A stretch of DNA of 64,000 nucleotides from Natronomonas halophila (GTDB lineage: Archaea > Halobacteriota > Halobacteria > Halobacteriales > Haloarculaceae), in NCBI RefSeq assembly GCF_013391085.1, contig NZ_CP058334.1:1736001-1800000 (forward strand), in the 5' to 3' direction. This document shows positions 7,726 through 16,370 of this stretch, piece by piece (position 1 is the first letter of the stretch; each line of letters starts with the position of its first letter). Made by a program: the position numbers and the translations under genes. The notes under the pieces are model-generated. The model was not told the origin of the DNA and did no database searches. It saw only the letters and a program-made list of their open reading frames with translations.

Positions 7726-9881
7726 CAGTTTTCACCTCGCTCGAACAGCAGCGACGTTCGACAATCGCCACAGTACTCGAAGACCGAATGCGGTGAGTTG
7801 GGTGCGATACCTTGAACCGCGTCGCCGACCTCCCCGCGGACCTTGTCGATGGTTCCGGCGGACGCGAAGGGCTTGCCGCAGCGAACGCATTCCTGCATCT
7901 CGCCCTCGTAGACGCTCGTCCAGGCGGCACTCGGGACGTCCTCGGGGACCTCCTCGCGGACCTCCTCGCGGTTCTCCGGGAGGAGCGACAGGTCCAGTCC
8001 GTCCTGCATCGTGATGGCCGTCTCCGGACACCCCTCCTCGCAGAGGCCGCAGTTGACACAGCGTTCGTGGTTGAACAGCAGGTCGCCCTCGTTCGTCCGC
8101 TGGATGGCGTCGGTCGGACACAGGTTCGTACAGGTCGGCGTGAGGTTGCAGGCGTCCGAGACGTCCATCCAGCCGAAGTCCTTCAGGCCGCGGATGACCT
8201 CCCGGTCGGGGTCGACGTGTTCGAGGAGGACGCGAACGGACTCCAGCGTCCACGCGTGGGAGGCAAACGCCGGGCGGTCGATGTCGCCCTCGATGGTGCC
8301 CTCGGCCTCGTGTTCGCCGGCGGGGACCGGCGACTCGTCGAGGCGCTCGACGACGAACCTGGAGAGTTCCTCGACGAACTGGCCGGGGTCGTCGGCCCCG
8401 GGTGCGAAGAAGCCGACGCGCTCGCCCAGACCGAGATCGGCGGTCGCGCGGTTCAGGCGCTCGACCAGTTCCGCCTTGGGGTCCGGTCCGGAGTGCAGAC
8501 AGTCGCCGCCACAGCCGACGATGGCGACGCCGTCGGCGCCCGCCGCCAGCGCGTGCATGACGTGGGCCTCCCCGACAGTGTCGGTGCAGTTGACTTTCAC
8601 GGGGAGAATCGGCGGATAGGAGACGTCCTCCTCGATGGCCGCCCGGCGGCCGTACTCGCGCAGCCGGTCGGCGGCCCGCTCCGAGCAGACGAAGGCGACG
8701 ACCGGCTGGTCGATGCCGCTCGACCCCCGATTGAACAGCCAGCCCCCGTTGTCGTTTTCGGCCTTCAGCAGGGCTTCGACTTCGCGGGCGATGCGGCGGT
8801 TCGAGGGCTCCCGGAGTTGCGTGGCCCCGGTCGGACACGCCGAGGTACAGGCGCCGCAGTCCTGACAGGCCACCTCGTCGAACTCGACGGAATCGACCGA
8901 CGGTCGACTGACCGCGTCGTGCGGACAGGCGTCCGTACAGGCCGTACAGCCCTCCTGTGAGGAGGCGCCCGCGGCACAGACGTCCATCTCGAGGTCGAGG
9001 AACGCGGGTTTCTCGATACCGCCGAGTTGGGATTCGACGGCCGCTATCGTGGCGGCGTCGACGTGGCCGGTGTAGTAGCCCACGCGACCGCCGCGGGTAT
9101 CCGGGTCGGCGTCGGGATGGATGACCTGGTCGACGGCGATGCGGCGGGTCGTCCCGTCCATGTCGATGGCGTCGGTCGGACATACGTCGGTCCATTCGCC
9201 GTCGGGCGCGTCGGCCGGAATCTGGACGGGGCGTCTGGTGACGCCGTCGGGGCCCTCCCGGACGCATTCCATGCAGTCGATGCAGGCTTCGGTGACTCGC
9301 GATTCGAGGGTGAGTTCGAACTCGCCGAACCGCCCGTCGACGTCGACGACCTCCCCGCGAGCGATATCCACGTCATCGAGGTCGGCATCGACGTTGGCGA
9401 GTTCGCGGCCGTCGGCGACGAGCGTGACATCCGCCGAATCGGCGAGGGCGGCGGCAGTTTCGGAGTCGCCCACGACCGCGACCGAGTCGCCGGCCTCCCG
9501 GGAGACCGTTCTGGAGACGGCTTCCTCCTGCAGCCCCGCGTGGGTCGCGTTGAGCAGGCGGGCGGTCTTGTCGGTCGCGGCCTCGCTGTCGTGGACCCAC
9601 GCGGCCCCCTCGCGGTGGTCGACGAAGGCCGCCGCATCGGGGTGGAGCCCTTTCCGCTCGACCAACTCGCGGAACGTCCGTTTACACCGGTCGTCGGACG
9701 CCGTTACGATGAGTTGGTCGAGGTCGTACTCGTCGATGACGTGTTCGACGCCGTCGAGACCGCCCTCACAGAGTAGGTCAGAGGACGCCACGACGTCGAC
9801 GTCTCGAACACCCTCGCGAACCTCCTCGAGGTCGAGCCCACAGGTGCCGCCACAGCCGCAAACGAATGCCCCTACATTCAT
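7725..9881 (-). CDS. HdrA/MvhD-like multi-cluster iron-sulfur fusion protein
   Basis: A 718-residue cytoplasmic protein without a signal. Order of parts: an HdrA-type N-terminus with CGCGGTCG at residues 8-15; a region at 131-180 that sits where HdrA binds FAD but lacks a clear GxGxxG; cysteines at 200-206 and 234; ferredoxin clusters at about 302-319 and 339-349; an MvhD/FlpD-like domain at about 393-490 (VAFVCS, then VGCGGDCLHSG); two ferredoxin motifs at about 578-588 and 608-618; and a CxxC...CxxC zinc- or rubredoxin-like end at 665-707. HdrA and MvhD are subunits of heterodisulfide reductase/hydrogenase systems. Here they probably form an electron-wiring protein for the formate dehydrogenase encoded divergently. 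Confidence 0.75.
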   Translation of the reverse strand: MNVGAFVCGCGGTCGLDLEEVREGVRDVDVVASSDLLCEGGLDGVEHVIDEYDLDQLIVTASDDRCKRTFRELVERKGLHPDAAAFVDHREGAAWVHDSEAATDKTARLLNATHAGLQEEAVSRTVSREAGDSVAVVGDSETAAALADSADVTLVADGRELANVDADLDDVDIARGEVVDVDGRFGEFELTLESRVTEACIDCMECVREGPDGVTRRPVQIPADAPDGEWTDVCPTDAIDMDGTTRRIAVDQVIHPDADPDTRGGRVGYYTGHVDAATIAAVESQLGGIEKPAFLDLEMDVCAAGASSQEGCTACTDACPHDAVSRPSVDSVEFDEVACQDCGACTSACPTGATQLREPSNRRIAREVEALLKAENDNGGWLFNRGSSGIDQPVVAFVCSERAADRLREYGRRAAIEEDVSYPPILPVKVNCTDTVGEAHVMHALAAGADGVAIVGCGGDCLHSGPDPKAELVERLNRATADLGLGERVGFFAPGADDPGQFVEELSRFVVERLDESPVPAGEHEAEGTIEGDIDRPAFASHAWTLESVRVLLEHVDPDREVIRGLKDFGWMDVSDACNLTPTCTNLCPTDAIQRTNEGDLLFNHERCVNCGLCEEGCPETAITMQDGLDLSLLPENREEVREEVPEDVPSAAWTSVYEGEMQECVRCGKPFASAGTIDKVRGEVGDAVQGIAPNSPHSVFEYCGDCRTSLLFERGEN

Positions 9882-10076
9882 CGACTGTGTTCAATGCTAC
9901 CGTGGATATATGTTTTGCGACGGTTCCGTCGGCGAAAAAACATAAATATACTAATAGATCGCCGTACTCCCGCGGATGTAATAAATATCCGTTTACTAAC
10001 GGCCCGGTATTTAATATAGGATGGTTTCCTATGTGCTAGGGAATCGCAATCAAACAACACGGTCCGCAAACATGGT
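9882..10076. promoter_or_regulatory. AT-rich divergent promoter region with two inverted repeats
   Basis: This 195-base spacer separates the HdrA/MvhD-like gene (leftward) from the formate dehydrogenase (rightward). Leftward TATA: ATATATCC read on the minus strand, about 26-30 bases before 9881. Rightward TATA: TATTTAATATA at 10008-10018. A perfect palindrome CGACGGTTCCGTCG lies at 9918-9931, just upstream of the leftward TATA. A second repeat, CGGAT at 9973-9977 with ATCCG at 9987-9991, lies midway. These could be operators shared by both transcripts. Confidence 0.55.
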
Positions 10077-13000
10077 ATGAGCACAGAACCAGTCTCCTTG
10101 GACCTCGACCGACGGTCGTTCATGAAGGCGAGCGCCCTGACGGGCGTTGTCGCACTCGGTGGCGGTACCGCTGGGCAGGTACTCGCCCAGAGCGACGATG
10201 AGGTCGATGGACAGGACACGGAAGGAGAGTTGACAAAGACTATTTGTAACTACTGTTCGGTCGGCTGTGGCTTCCACGGCGAGCGAAAGGGTGATACCTT
10301 CGTTGGCATGGAGCCATGGGAAGACCACCCGATCAACAACGGGTCGCTCTGCTCGAAAGGGGCAGGCATCTACGAGACCGAACACTCCGAAAAGCGCCTC
10401 AAACACCCGATGATTCGGGAAGACGGCGAGTGGAAGAAGCTGTCGTGGGATACCGCCTACGACCGCCTCGGCACCGACATTCGGGCCCTGTGGCCCGACT
10501 CGGACGTTTCGCCGAGCGACGCCGTCGACGTCGACGAAGAACACAGCCGCGAGAGCGTGATGCTTCTCGGGAGTGCCCACCACTCCAACGAGGAGTCCTA
10601 CGCCATCCGAAAGCTCGCGGGATTCATGGGAACGAACAACGTCGACCATCAGGCACGCATCTGCCACTCGACGACGGTCACCGGCCTCGCGAACACGTGG
10701 GGTTACGGTGCGATGACCAACACCGTCTCCGATTACCGCAACTTCGACCTCGACATCATCATCGGACAGAATCCCGCCGAGGCCCACCCCATCGCGATGC
10801 AGCACATCCTCGAGGGGCAGAAGCGTGGCGGGGACATCCTCGTGCTCGACCCGCGGTTCACGAAGACGGCAGCCCATGCCGACGAATTCATCCGGTTCAG
10901 GCCCGGGACCGACGTGGCGCTGATGATGGGCGTCGTCAAGGAACTCCGCGACGAGTACGGGCTGGCGCTGGACCCGGACGCCGACGACACGGGCCAGAAC
11001 ATGCTCTCGGACCGCGTCCAGGGCTGGGAAGACGTCGACGCCGAACTCGACCAGTACGACAAGGAGACGGTCTCGGACATCACGTGGGTCTCCGTCGAGG
11101 ACATCGAGCGAATCGCCGAGATGGTCCACGAGAACCGCCCCCACGTCCAGATCGAGTGGGCGATGGGCGGCACCCAGCACAACAACGGGACCCAGAACAT
11201 CCGCTCGTACGCCGTCGCGAGCCTCGCCTCCGGAAGCGCGGCCCGCAGCGGCGGCGGCCTGCAGGTCATGCGGGGCCACGCCAACGTTCAGGGTGCGACC
11301 GACCTCGCGGTGGCGAGTCACATCCTGCCGGGCTACTACGGGCTCACACCCGGCGGCTGGTCGTGGTGGGCCGAAATCTGGGACAAGAACCCCTACACCA
11401 GCGGGTCGACCTCGTTCGAGGACATGTACGACAAGTTCGAGTTGATGCCGCCGGACAAGTACGTCCGACAGAGCGGCAACGAGGAACTTGAGCCCGATTC
11501 GCTCCCACCCAACGAAAACCACGGCCCCGAGGAACCGGCCGCGAACTCGATGATGTTCCAGAACGGGCTCACGGTCGCCCGCTGGTTCGAGGCGGCCCTC
11601 GACCAGGAGGACCGCTATCAGGACACGCCGATTTATCAGCCCGACCAGGTGAAAATCGCCGTGTTCTGGGGCCACTCCGCGAACTCCATCAGCGAGATGG
11701 AGCAGATGAAGGAGGGCATGGAGAACCTCGACCTGCTGGTCGTCGTCGACGTGTTCCCCTCGGTGGCGAGCGTCCTCCCCGACTACGAGGACGGCCCGCC
11801 CGTCCTGTTGCTGCCGGCGTCGAGTCAGTACGAACACTACCGTTCGCTGACGAACACGAACCGGTCGGTGCAGTGGTCCGAACCGGTCGCCAAGCCCGCC
11901 CACAACTCCCGTCCCGACCTGCGAATCATGCAGGAATTGGCCGACGAACTCGGCTTCGGCGAGCACTTCGACTGGGGCAGCGGCCCCGAGTTGTACAACG
12001 GAAAGTCGACCTACGAGAACGTCATTCGGGAGTTCAACCTCGGGACGAACACCATCGGCTATCGGCAGACACCCGAACGGCTCCAGCAGCATCTGGAGTA
12101 CGACTACGCGTTCTCCAGCGAGGACCTCAAAGGCGCCGAAGGGACGCCCGTCGAGGGCGAGTACTGGATGCTTCCGTGGCCCTGCTGGGGCGAGGGGCAT
12201 CCGGGGACACCCATCATCTGGAACGACGACATGGACCCCAACAACGGGGGACAGGACTTCCGGACTCGATGGGGCGTCCAGGCCCCGTCGCCGGACGACT
12301 GGGACGCGATGCCCACCGACGACGATTACCCGCTTCAGGAGACCGTCGACGCCCACGACGATATGGAGGAGGCGCTCGACCTGACGCGAGCGCCGTACGT
12401 CCCCGACTGGGCCAGCAACCGCGATCTGGCCGAGGACGGACAGATTCACGGCGTGCCGGAGTATCCGGGCTGGAAAATCACGCCGCCACAGAGCCTCATC
12501 GACCCGACGCAGTCGACACAGTCCGACGAACTGACGATACCACAGCAGTACGCGCTGGACAATCAGGAGTCGGTCTACACCGCCGCACAGGCACTCGACG
12601 ACCCCGACACCGGAAGTCCGGAGTTCGACGAGTACCTCCGGACCATGATTGGTGAGGGCGTCGACCCCGACTTCTACGAGGAGTACGACTACAAACAGCC
12701 CGACGCCCCGACCGGTCGGGGTCGGGCCCGGGCGGTCGTCTGGAGCTTCCTCGATAAGATCCCGGTGCATCGCGAACCCATCGAGAGCCCGCGGTCGGAC
12801 CTCGTCGAGGAGTGGCCGGCGAACGGCCAGCAGCGGAACCACTACCGCCTCGACCAGAACAACGCGGCCGAACAGCAGACGGCGATGGACATCATCCACG
12901 GCGATGGCGACGGCCCGGAGCTCGATACCATCATGACGACCGGTCGGCAGGTCGAACACCAGGGTGGCGGCGCGGAGACGCGGTCGAACATCCACACCGC

Positions 13001-13448
13001 CGACCTGCAGCCCCACATGTACGCGGAGATAACGCCCAACAAGGCCGAGGACCTCGGCGTCGACGGCGGCGACCTCGTCGTCGTCTCCTCGACCGACCGG
13101 GGGTCGGTGCTCGTGAAGGCACGAGTGACCGACCGGCCCAACGACGACGAGGTGTTCCTCCCGTTCCACTGGGGCGGGGTGTTCAAGGGCAAGAGTCAGG
13201 AGGACAAATACCCCGAAGGCACCGTCCCGTACGCCATCGGCGATTCGGCGAACGCGATTACGTCACGGGGCTACGACGTCGAGACGCAGATGCAGGAGAC
13301 GAAGGTGTCGATGGTGGCCGTCCGACCGGCTACCCAGAGCCTGCTCGAGGAACTCGGGATGGACACGGACCTCGAGTTCCCGCAGGACCGTGACGGCATC
13401 GGCCAGCAGAAGGACTTCGACGTCCGTGACAGCGAAACGGTTCAATGA
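10077..13448 (+). CDS. Formate dehydrogenase-N-like catalytic subunit, Tat-exported, cysteine type
   Basis: A 1123-residue molybdopterin oxidoreductase. A Tat signal (DRRSFMK, then a hydrophobic stretch ending QVLA) covers about residues 10-37. A [4Fe-4S] site follows: Cys57, Cys60, Cys64 and Cys92, with Lys94 (CSKG). Cys196-His197 (RICHSTT) replaces the selenocysteine-histidine of E. coli FdnG, and the FdnG-like stretches GAMTNTVSD, AEAHPIAMQ, GGTQHNNGTQNIRS and GGGLQVMRGHANVQG follow. The closest named function is formate oxidation to CO2, with electrons passed to the beta subunit. It is about 100 residues longer than FdnG. A ribosome-binding site overlapping its stop leads into the beta gene. 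Another substrate within the family cannot be excluded. Confidence 0.85.
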   Translation: MSTEPVSLDLDRRSFMKASALTGVVALGGGTAGQVLAQSDDEVDGQDTEGELTKTICNYCSVGCGFHGERKGDTFVGMEPWEDHPINNGSLCSKGAGIYETEHSEKRLKHPMIREDGEWKKLSWDTAYDRLGTDIRALWPDSDVSPSDAVDVDEEHSRESVMLLGSAHHSNEESYAIRKLAGFMGTNNVDHQARICHSTTVTGLANTWGYGAMTNTVSDYRNFDLDIIIGQNPAEAHPIAMQHILEGQKRGGDILVLDPRFTKTAAHADEFIRFRPGTDVALMMGVVKELRDEYGLALDPDADDTGQNMLSDRVQGWEDVDAELDQYDKETVSDITWVSVEDIERIAEMVHENRPHVQIEWAMGGTQHNNGTQNIRSYAVASLASGSAARSGGGLQVMRGHANVQGATDLAVASHILPGYYGLTPGGWSWWAEIWDKNPYTSGSTSFEDMYDKFELMPPDKYVRQSGNEELEPDSLPPNENHGPEEPAANSMMFQNGLTVARWFEAALDQEDRYQDTPIYQPDQVKIAVFWGHSANSISEMEQMKEGMENLDLLVVVDVFPSVASVLPDYEDGPPVLLLPASSQYEHYRSLTNTNRSVQWSEPVAKPAHNSRPDLRIMQELADELGFGEHFDWGSGPELYNGKSTYENVIREFNLGTNTIGYRQTPERLQQHLEYDYAFSSEDLKGAEGTPVEGEYWMLPWPCWGEGHPGTPIIWNDDMDPNNGGQDFRTRWGVQAPSPDDWDAMPTDDDYPLQETVDAHDDMEEALDLTRAPYVPDWASNRDLAEDGQIHGVPEYPGWKITPPQSLIDPTQSTQSDELTIPQQYALDNQESVYTAAQALDDPDTGSPEFDEYLRTMIGEGVDPDFYEEYDYKQPDAPTGRGRARAVVWSFLDKIPVHREPIESPRSDLVEEWPANGQQRNHYRLDQNNAAEQQTAMDIIHGDGDGPELDTIMTTGRQVEHQGGGAETRSNIHTADLQPHMYAEITPNKAEDLGVDGGDLVVVSSTDRGSVLVKARVTDRPNDDEVFLPFHWGGVFKGKSQEDKYPEGTVPYAIGDSANAITSRGYDVETQMQETKVSMVAVRPATQSLLEELGMDTDLEFPQDRDGIGQQKDFDVRDSETVQ

Positions 13449-13454
13449 GGTGAT
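13447..13454 (+). promoter_or_regulatory. Strong Shine-Dalgarno site for the beta subunit
   Basis: GAGGTGAT overlaps the stop of the catalytic-subunit gene and lies 6 bases before ATG 13461. A similar GGAGGTGA lies at 14486-14493 before the cytochrome gene. Both match the archaeal 16S tail and support efficient internal initiation in the operon. Confidence 0.6.
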
Positions 13455-13460
13455 ACAAGC

Positions 13461-14117
13461 ATGTCTCAATCAAACAAAGAAGTGATGGGCGATGGCGTGA
13501 TGAGCGTCGGCGAGGGAACGCGAATCTTCCCGGACGTCGGCGCATGCATCGACTGTGGCGGTTGCGTCGTCGCCTGCAAGCGAACGTGGGACGTTCCCCA
13601 CGACGAACAGCGAATCAGCATCTCGACGATGCTGGAGGGTCAGGAGGGCGACGGGGGGTCAGCGGCGAACGCGCTCGCACAGGGCGACTCGCCCGGCGAG
13701 ACGTCCATCCCGATGCAGTGTTACCACTGCGACAACGCACCCTGCGTTTCGGTGTGTCCGACCGACTCCCTCATCAAGACCGACGACGAGTTCGTCGACG
13801 TCCGCGAGGACCTCTGTGTCGGCTGTCAGTACTGTCTGTCGGCGTGTCCGTTCGGGGCGCCGCAGTTCCCCGAGGAGGACGACGGCGCCGCACAGGTGTT
13901 CGGTACCGGCGGTAAGATGGACAAGTGTACGATGTGTGAGGAACGGCAGGACGTCGGCAAGGGGCCGGCCTGTGCCGAGGAGTGTTCGACCGACGCCATC
14001 CTCGTCGGGCAGCCCTCGCAGATCGCCGACGAACTCGATAGACGCGACGAGGGTCCGTTCTTCAACGACGTGGCGATGGACATCGTCTTCGGTGAGGACG
14101 CCGGTGAGTTCCAATGA
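13461..14117 (+). CDS. Formate dehydrogenase beta-like subunit with four [4Fe-4S] clusters
   Basis: A 218-residue ferredoxin-like subunit. Cysteine groups occur at residues 29-39 (CIDCGGCVVAC), about 87-101 (CYHCDNAPCVSVCP), about 115-126 (CVGCQYCLSACP) and about 155-175 (CTMCEE with CAEEC). The pattern matches FdnH/DmsB electron-transfer subunits with four cubanes. Unlike E. coli FdnH (294 residues) it has no C-terminal membrane helix; the sequence ends in a polar, acidic tail. The stop overlaps the next start by 4 bases. Confidence 0.88.
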   Translation: MSQSNKEVMGDGVMSVGEGTRIFPDVGACIDCGGCVVACKRTWDVPHDEQRISISTMLEGQEGDGGSAANALAQGDSPGETSIPMQCYHCDNAPCVSVCPTDSLIKTDDEFVDVREDLCVGCQYCLSACPFGAPQFPEEDDGAAQVFGTGGKMDKCTMCEERQDVGKGPACAEECSTDAILVGQPSQIADELDRRDEGPFFNDVAMDIVFGEDAGEFQ

Positions 14118-14500
14118 GTCACGAGACGCCCGAGGTCGAGGGGTACTCCCCGATATCGGTCTTCATCTCGGCGCTGGTCGGCATCGTGGTCGCCGTCCTG
14201 TCGGTGTGGTGGGCCAGCGGGTTCGGGCCGTTCTACGAGACGCTCTTCCGCGTTGGCCCCACCGTCGAGGGCGGCGGCGTCGGCGCCGACTGGGTCGCCG
14301 GCAACACGATTCCGGCCCTGGACTTCCTCATCGCGCTGGTCCACGCCGCCGACGTCATCCTGGGCGTGTTCATCCTGCTCCTGGTGTTCCTCCACTGGGC
14401 GAGTTTCCGCCGTCTCGCCGCTCGGATGCGGCACCCCGGGGAGGATGAGACGGGCGAGACCGTAATGGCCGACGGCTCCGGTGACGGAGGTGAACGCTGA
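14114..14500 (+). CDS. Two-span membrane protein of the formate dehydrogenase operon
   Basis: A 128-residue protein with helices at about residues 14-36 and 66-92 and an acidic C-terminus. It is not a recognised standard Fdn subunit. It lies between beta and gamma genes, with 4-base overlaps into it from beta and a 1-base overlap into gamma, so it is likely made stoichiometrically. Because the beta subunit here lacks its usual membrane helix, this protein may supply the anchor. It carries His60-range polar residues only sparsely and a single histidine in helix 2 (LVHAADVI). Confidence 0.65.
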   Translation: MSHETPEVEGYSPISVFISALVGIVVAVLSVWWASGFGPFYETLFRVGPTVEGGGVGADWVAGNTIPALDFLIALVHAADVILGVFILLLVFLHWASFRRLAARMRHPGEDETGETVMADGSGDGGER

Positions 14501-15510
14501 TGACGAATCTCGACCACGGCAAGTTCACGCGGGTGACGACGCTGTTCCACTCGCTTTTGGCGCTCGACGTGTTCCTGCTGTTCTTCACCGGCTACGCCAT
14601 CATGTTCAACTCGGAGCTGTGGTGGCTGATGACGCTGATGGGCGGTGCGACCGGCGTCACCGCGCTGCACCGCATCGCCGGCATCGGCCTCGTCGCGCTC
14701 ATCGTCTTCTGGATGGTGCTGATGCTCATCAGCCCGACCGGCCGGAGCAACTTCGCGGAGATACTCCCGGTGAAAGAGGACATCGAGGCGTTCCTACAGG
14801 ACGTCCAGTTCATGCTCGGGCGGGCCGACGAACGCCACCCCCACGCCCGGCAGTTCGCCGGCTACGAGTCCGACGAGGTGCCGCTGCTGTCCTACGTGGG
14901 CAAGGGCGTCGTCGCCATCTTCGCCATCGAGTTGACCCTGCTTACCATCTCGGGGCTGCTCATCTGGTCGAAGACCGGCCTCATGTCGTACTTCGCGACG
15001 CGAACCGCAGCCATGGCGTTCGTCGTCTTCCATGGCCTACTGGGGATTATCATGCTGATGGGGGTGATGTTCCACATCTTCGAACACGGGATGCATCCCG
15101 CCTTCTACCCCGTCGAGACGAAGGCGTTCATCCCCCGGAGCATGATCCCCGAGAGCCACGACGACGACGAGGACCACGACGGGACGGGCATCGAGCGGCT
15201 CGAACTCTCGCCGAGCTGGCACTCCGTCTCGACGGTTTTCGGCTCGTTCGTCGTCATCGGTATCGTCTCGGTGTTGATGGGGAGTATCGTCCGGGAGGGA
15301 TACCCGGTCCCACGGGAGTTGGTCGTCAGCGGTGACCTGACGAATCTCCTGCTCACTATCGGTATCAACATCGGGATATTCGTGCTGTTCGTCGGCCTCG
15401 TCCTCTCGATGTACGGTAACGTGATGCGAGTCCGTTGGGAAAAGGAGGTGCAGCGCCGCCAAGAGCGCGAGACGGTCGCGGACGGTGGCGAAACCCGGAC
15501 GGACGACTGA
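14500..15510 (+). CDS. Formate dehydrogenase gamma-like cytochrome b subunit
   Basis: A 336-residue membrane protein of the FdnI/cytochrome b561 type. It begins DHGKFTRVTTLFHSLLALDV, with an early histidine in helix 1, and further conserved histidines follow (ALHRIAG; VVFHGLLG; FHIFEHGMHPAFY). These are candidates for two b-heme sites. FdnI has about 217 residues and four helices; this protein has about 120 extra residues, with two additional hydrophobic segments near 235-258 and 278-302 after a charged DDDEDHD loop. It should pass electrons from the beta subunit to membrane quinone, probably menaquinone. Last gene of the operon. Confidence 0.82.
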   Translation: MTNLDHGKFTRVTTLFHSLLALDVFLLFFTGYAIMFNSELWWLMTLMGGATGVTALHRIAGIGLVALIVFWMVLMLISPTGRSNFAEILPVKEDIEAFLQDVQFMLGRADERHPHARQFAGYESDEVPLLSYVGKGVVAIFAIELTLLTISGLLIWSKTGLMSYFATRTAAMAFVVFHGLLGIIMLMGVMFHIFEHGMHPAFYPVETKAFIPRSMIPESHDDDEDHDGTGIERLELSPSWHSVSTVFGSFVVIGIVSVLMGSIVREGYPVPRELVVSGDLTNLLLTIGINIGIFVLFVGLVLSMYGNVMRVRWEKEVQRRQERETVADGGETRTDD

Positions 15511-15539
15511 ACTCCGTTTTCGGCGATTTTCTCGCGTTT

Positions 15540-15941
15540 TCAGGCTGTCAGCAGTTCCGCGCCCTCTTGGGATAGGTCCACGGTGACGTCCTGTCGCGTC
15601 TGTTCTTGAATCTGGTCGATGTTACGCGTGAGGACTTCGAGGATGTCCTTCGGCTCCGGGTACACCAGCATGTTCCCGTCTTCGTCCTCCATCACCAACT
15701 GGGTGTCCGAGAGGGTCACCTGGTCGTTCTCGATGCTGGCGACGATGGCCGGCAGCGCCTCCGCCCCGCCGGGGTCGCCCTCCTCGACTCTGGTGATATA
15801 GACGGAATCGAGGCCGATCAGGTCCTTGTACTCGCGGACCCGCTCGGCGCAGTTGACCATGTCCCTCGTCACTTCGGTCTTGCGTTGGTTCCCGTGTTCT
15901 CCGTCATAACAGTGCTTACACACCCGTAGCTCGATTCGCAT
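15540..15941 (-). CDS. Haloarchaeal protein with N-terminal CxxC, unknown function
   Basis: A 133-residue soluble protein starting MRIELRVCKHCYDGEHGNQ, with cysteines at 8 and 11 and a third near 31 (VNCAERV), so a metal site is possible. The remainder is mixed alpha/beta and acidic. It converges on the formate dehydrogenase operon with a 29-base spacer. No recognised family. Confidence 0.6.
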   Translation of the reverse strand: MRIELRVCKHCYDGEHGNQRKTEVTRDMVNCAERVREYKDLIGLDSVYITRVEEGDPGGAEALPAIVASIENDQVTLSDTQLVMEDEDGNMLVYPEPKDILEVLTRNIDQIQEQTRQDVTVDLSQEGAELLTA

Positions 15942-15988
15942 GGAACGATGTATCGGAGTGAGTACTAAAGACGGTTGCGCCGGTAACG

Positions 15989-15998
15989 CTTTTATACG
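15989..15998 (+). promoter_or_regulatory. TATA element for the 16019 gene
   Basis: CTTTTATACG is centred about 25 bases before ATG 16019, predicting a leaderless transcript. Confidence 0.55.
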
Positions 15999-16018
15999 TC
16001 CGGGATGTGTGTTAACAT

Positions 16019-16201
16019 ATGGCTGGTGCCCTAAACATCGTCTACGCCGTCATCGTCGTGCTGGTCGCGATAGTCGGATTCGCTTACGTGTTGACACAGT
16101 CGGACGACGGCACCGGCGAGGAGACGCGATGGAGCGACTGGGGAACCATCGCGGCGGTCGCGTTGTTCCTCGTCGGCCTCGTGTGGTCGACGATGTTCTA
16201 A
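16019..16201 (+). CDS. 60-residue two-span membrane protein
   Basis: A short protein with helices at about residues 5-24 and 41-58 and a polar, acidic loop (QSDDGTGEETRWSDWG) between them. The promoter spacing supports the start at ATG 16019. No family recognised; similar small DUF-type membrane proteins are common in haloarchaea. Confidence 0.6.
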   Translation: MAGALNIVYAVIVVLVAIVGFAYVLTQSDDGTGEETRWSDWGTIAAVALFLVGLVWSTMF

Positions 16202-16341
16202 TCGGTGTCAACCGCCTGCGTCCGAATCGTGGCGCCACGGGCGGTTCGACACGCTGTTCGTTATTCCCCGCCCGGTCGGGACGCGTTAGCTGCTTTTGAT
16301 GGTGTCCTCACGACGACCGGATGGCGCCATATCGACGGCTC

Positions 16342-16349
16342 TTTTAAAT
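16342..16349 (+). promoter_or_regulatory. TATA element for the DoxX-family gene
   Basis: TTTTAAAT is centred about 25 bases before ATG 16371. Confidence 0.55.
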
Positions 16350-16370
16350 CTCGCCACCTGTGTGTGATGT

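Noticed and set aside
10050-13169. Very long open frame on the minus strand, over 1000 codons
   Set aside because: It lies fully opposite the formate dehydrogenase gene. Long antisense frames are expected in high-GC haloarchaeal genes, and its translation lacks any family motif.
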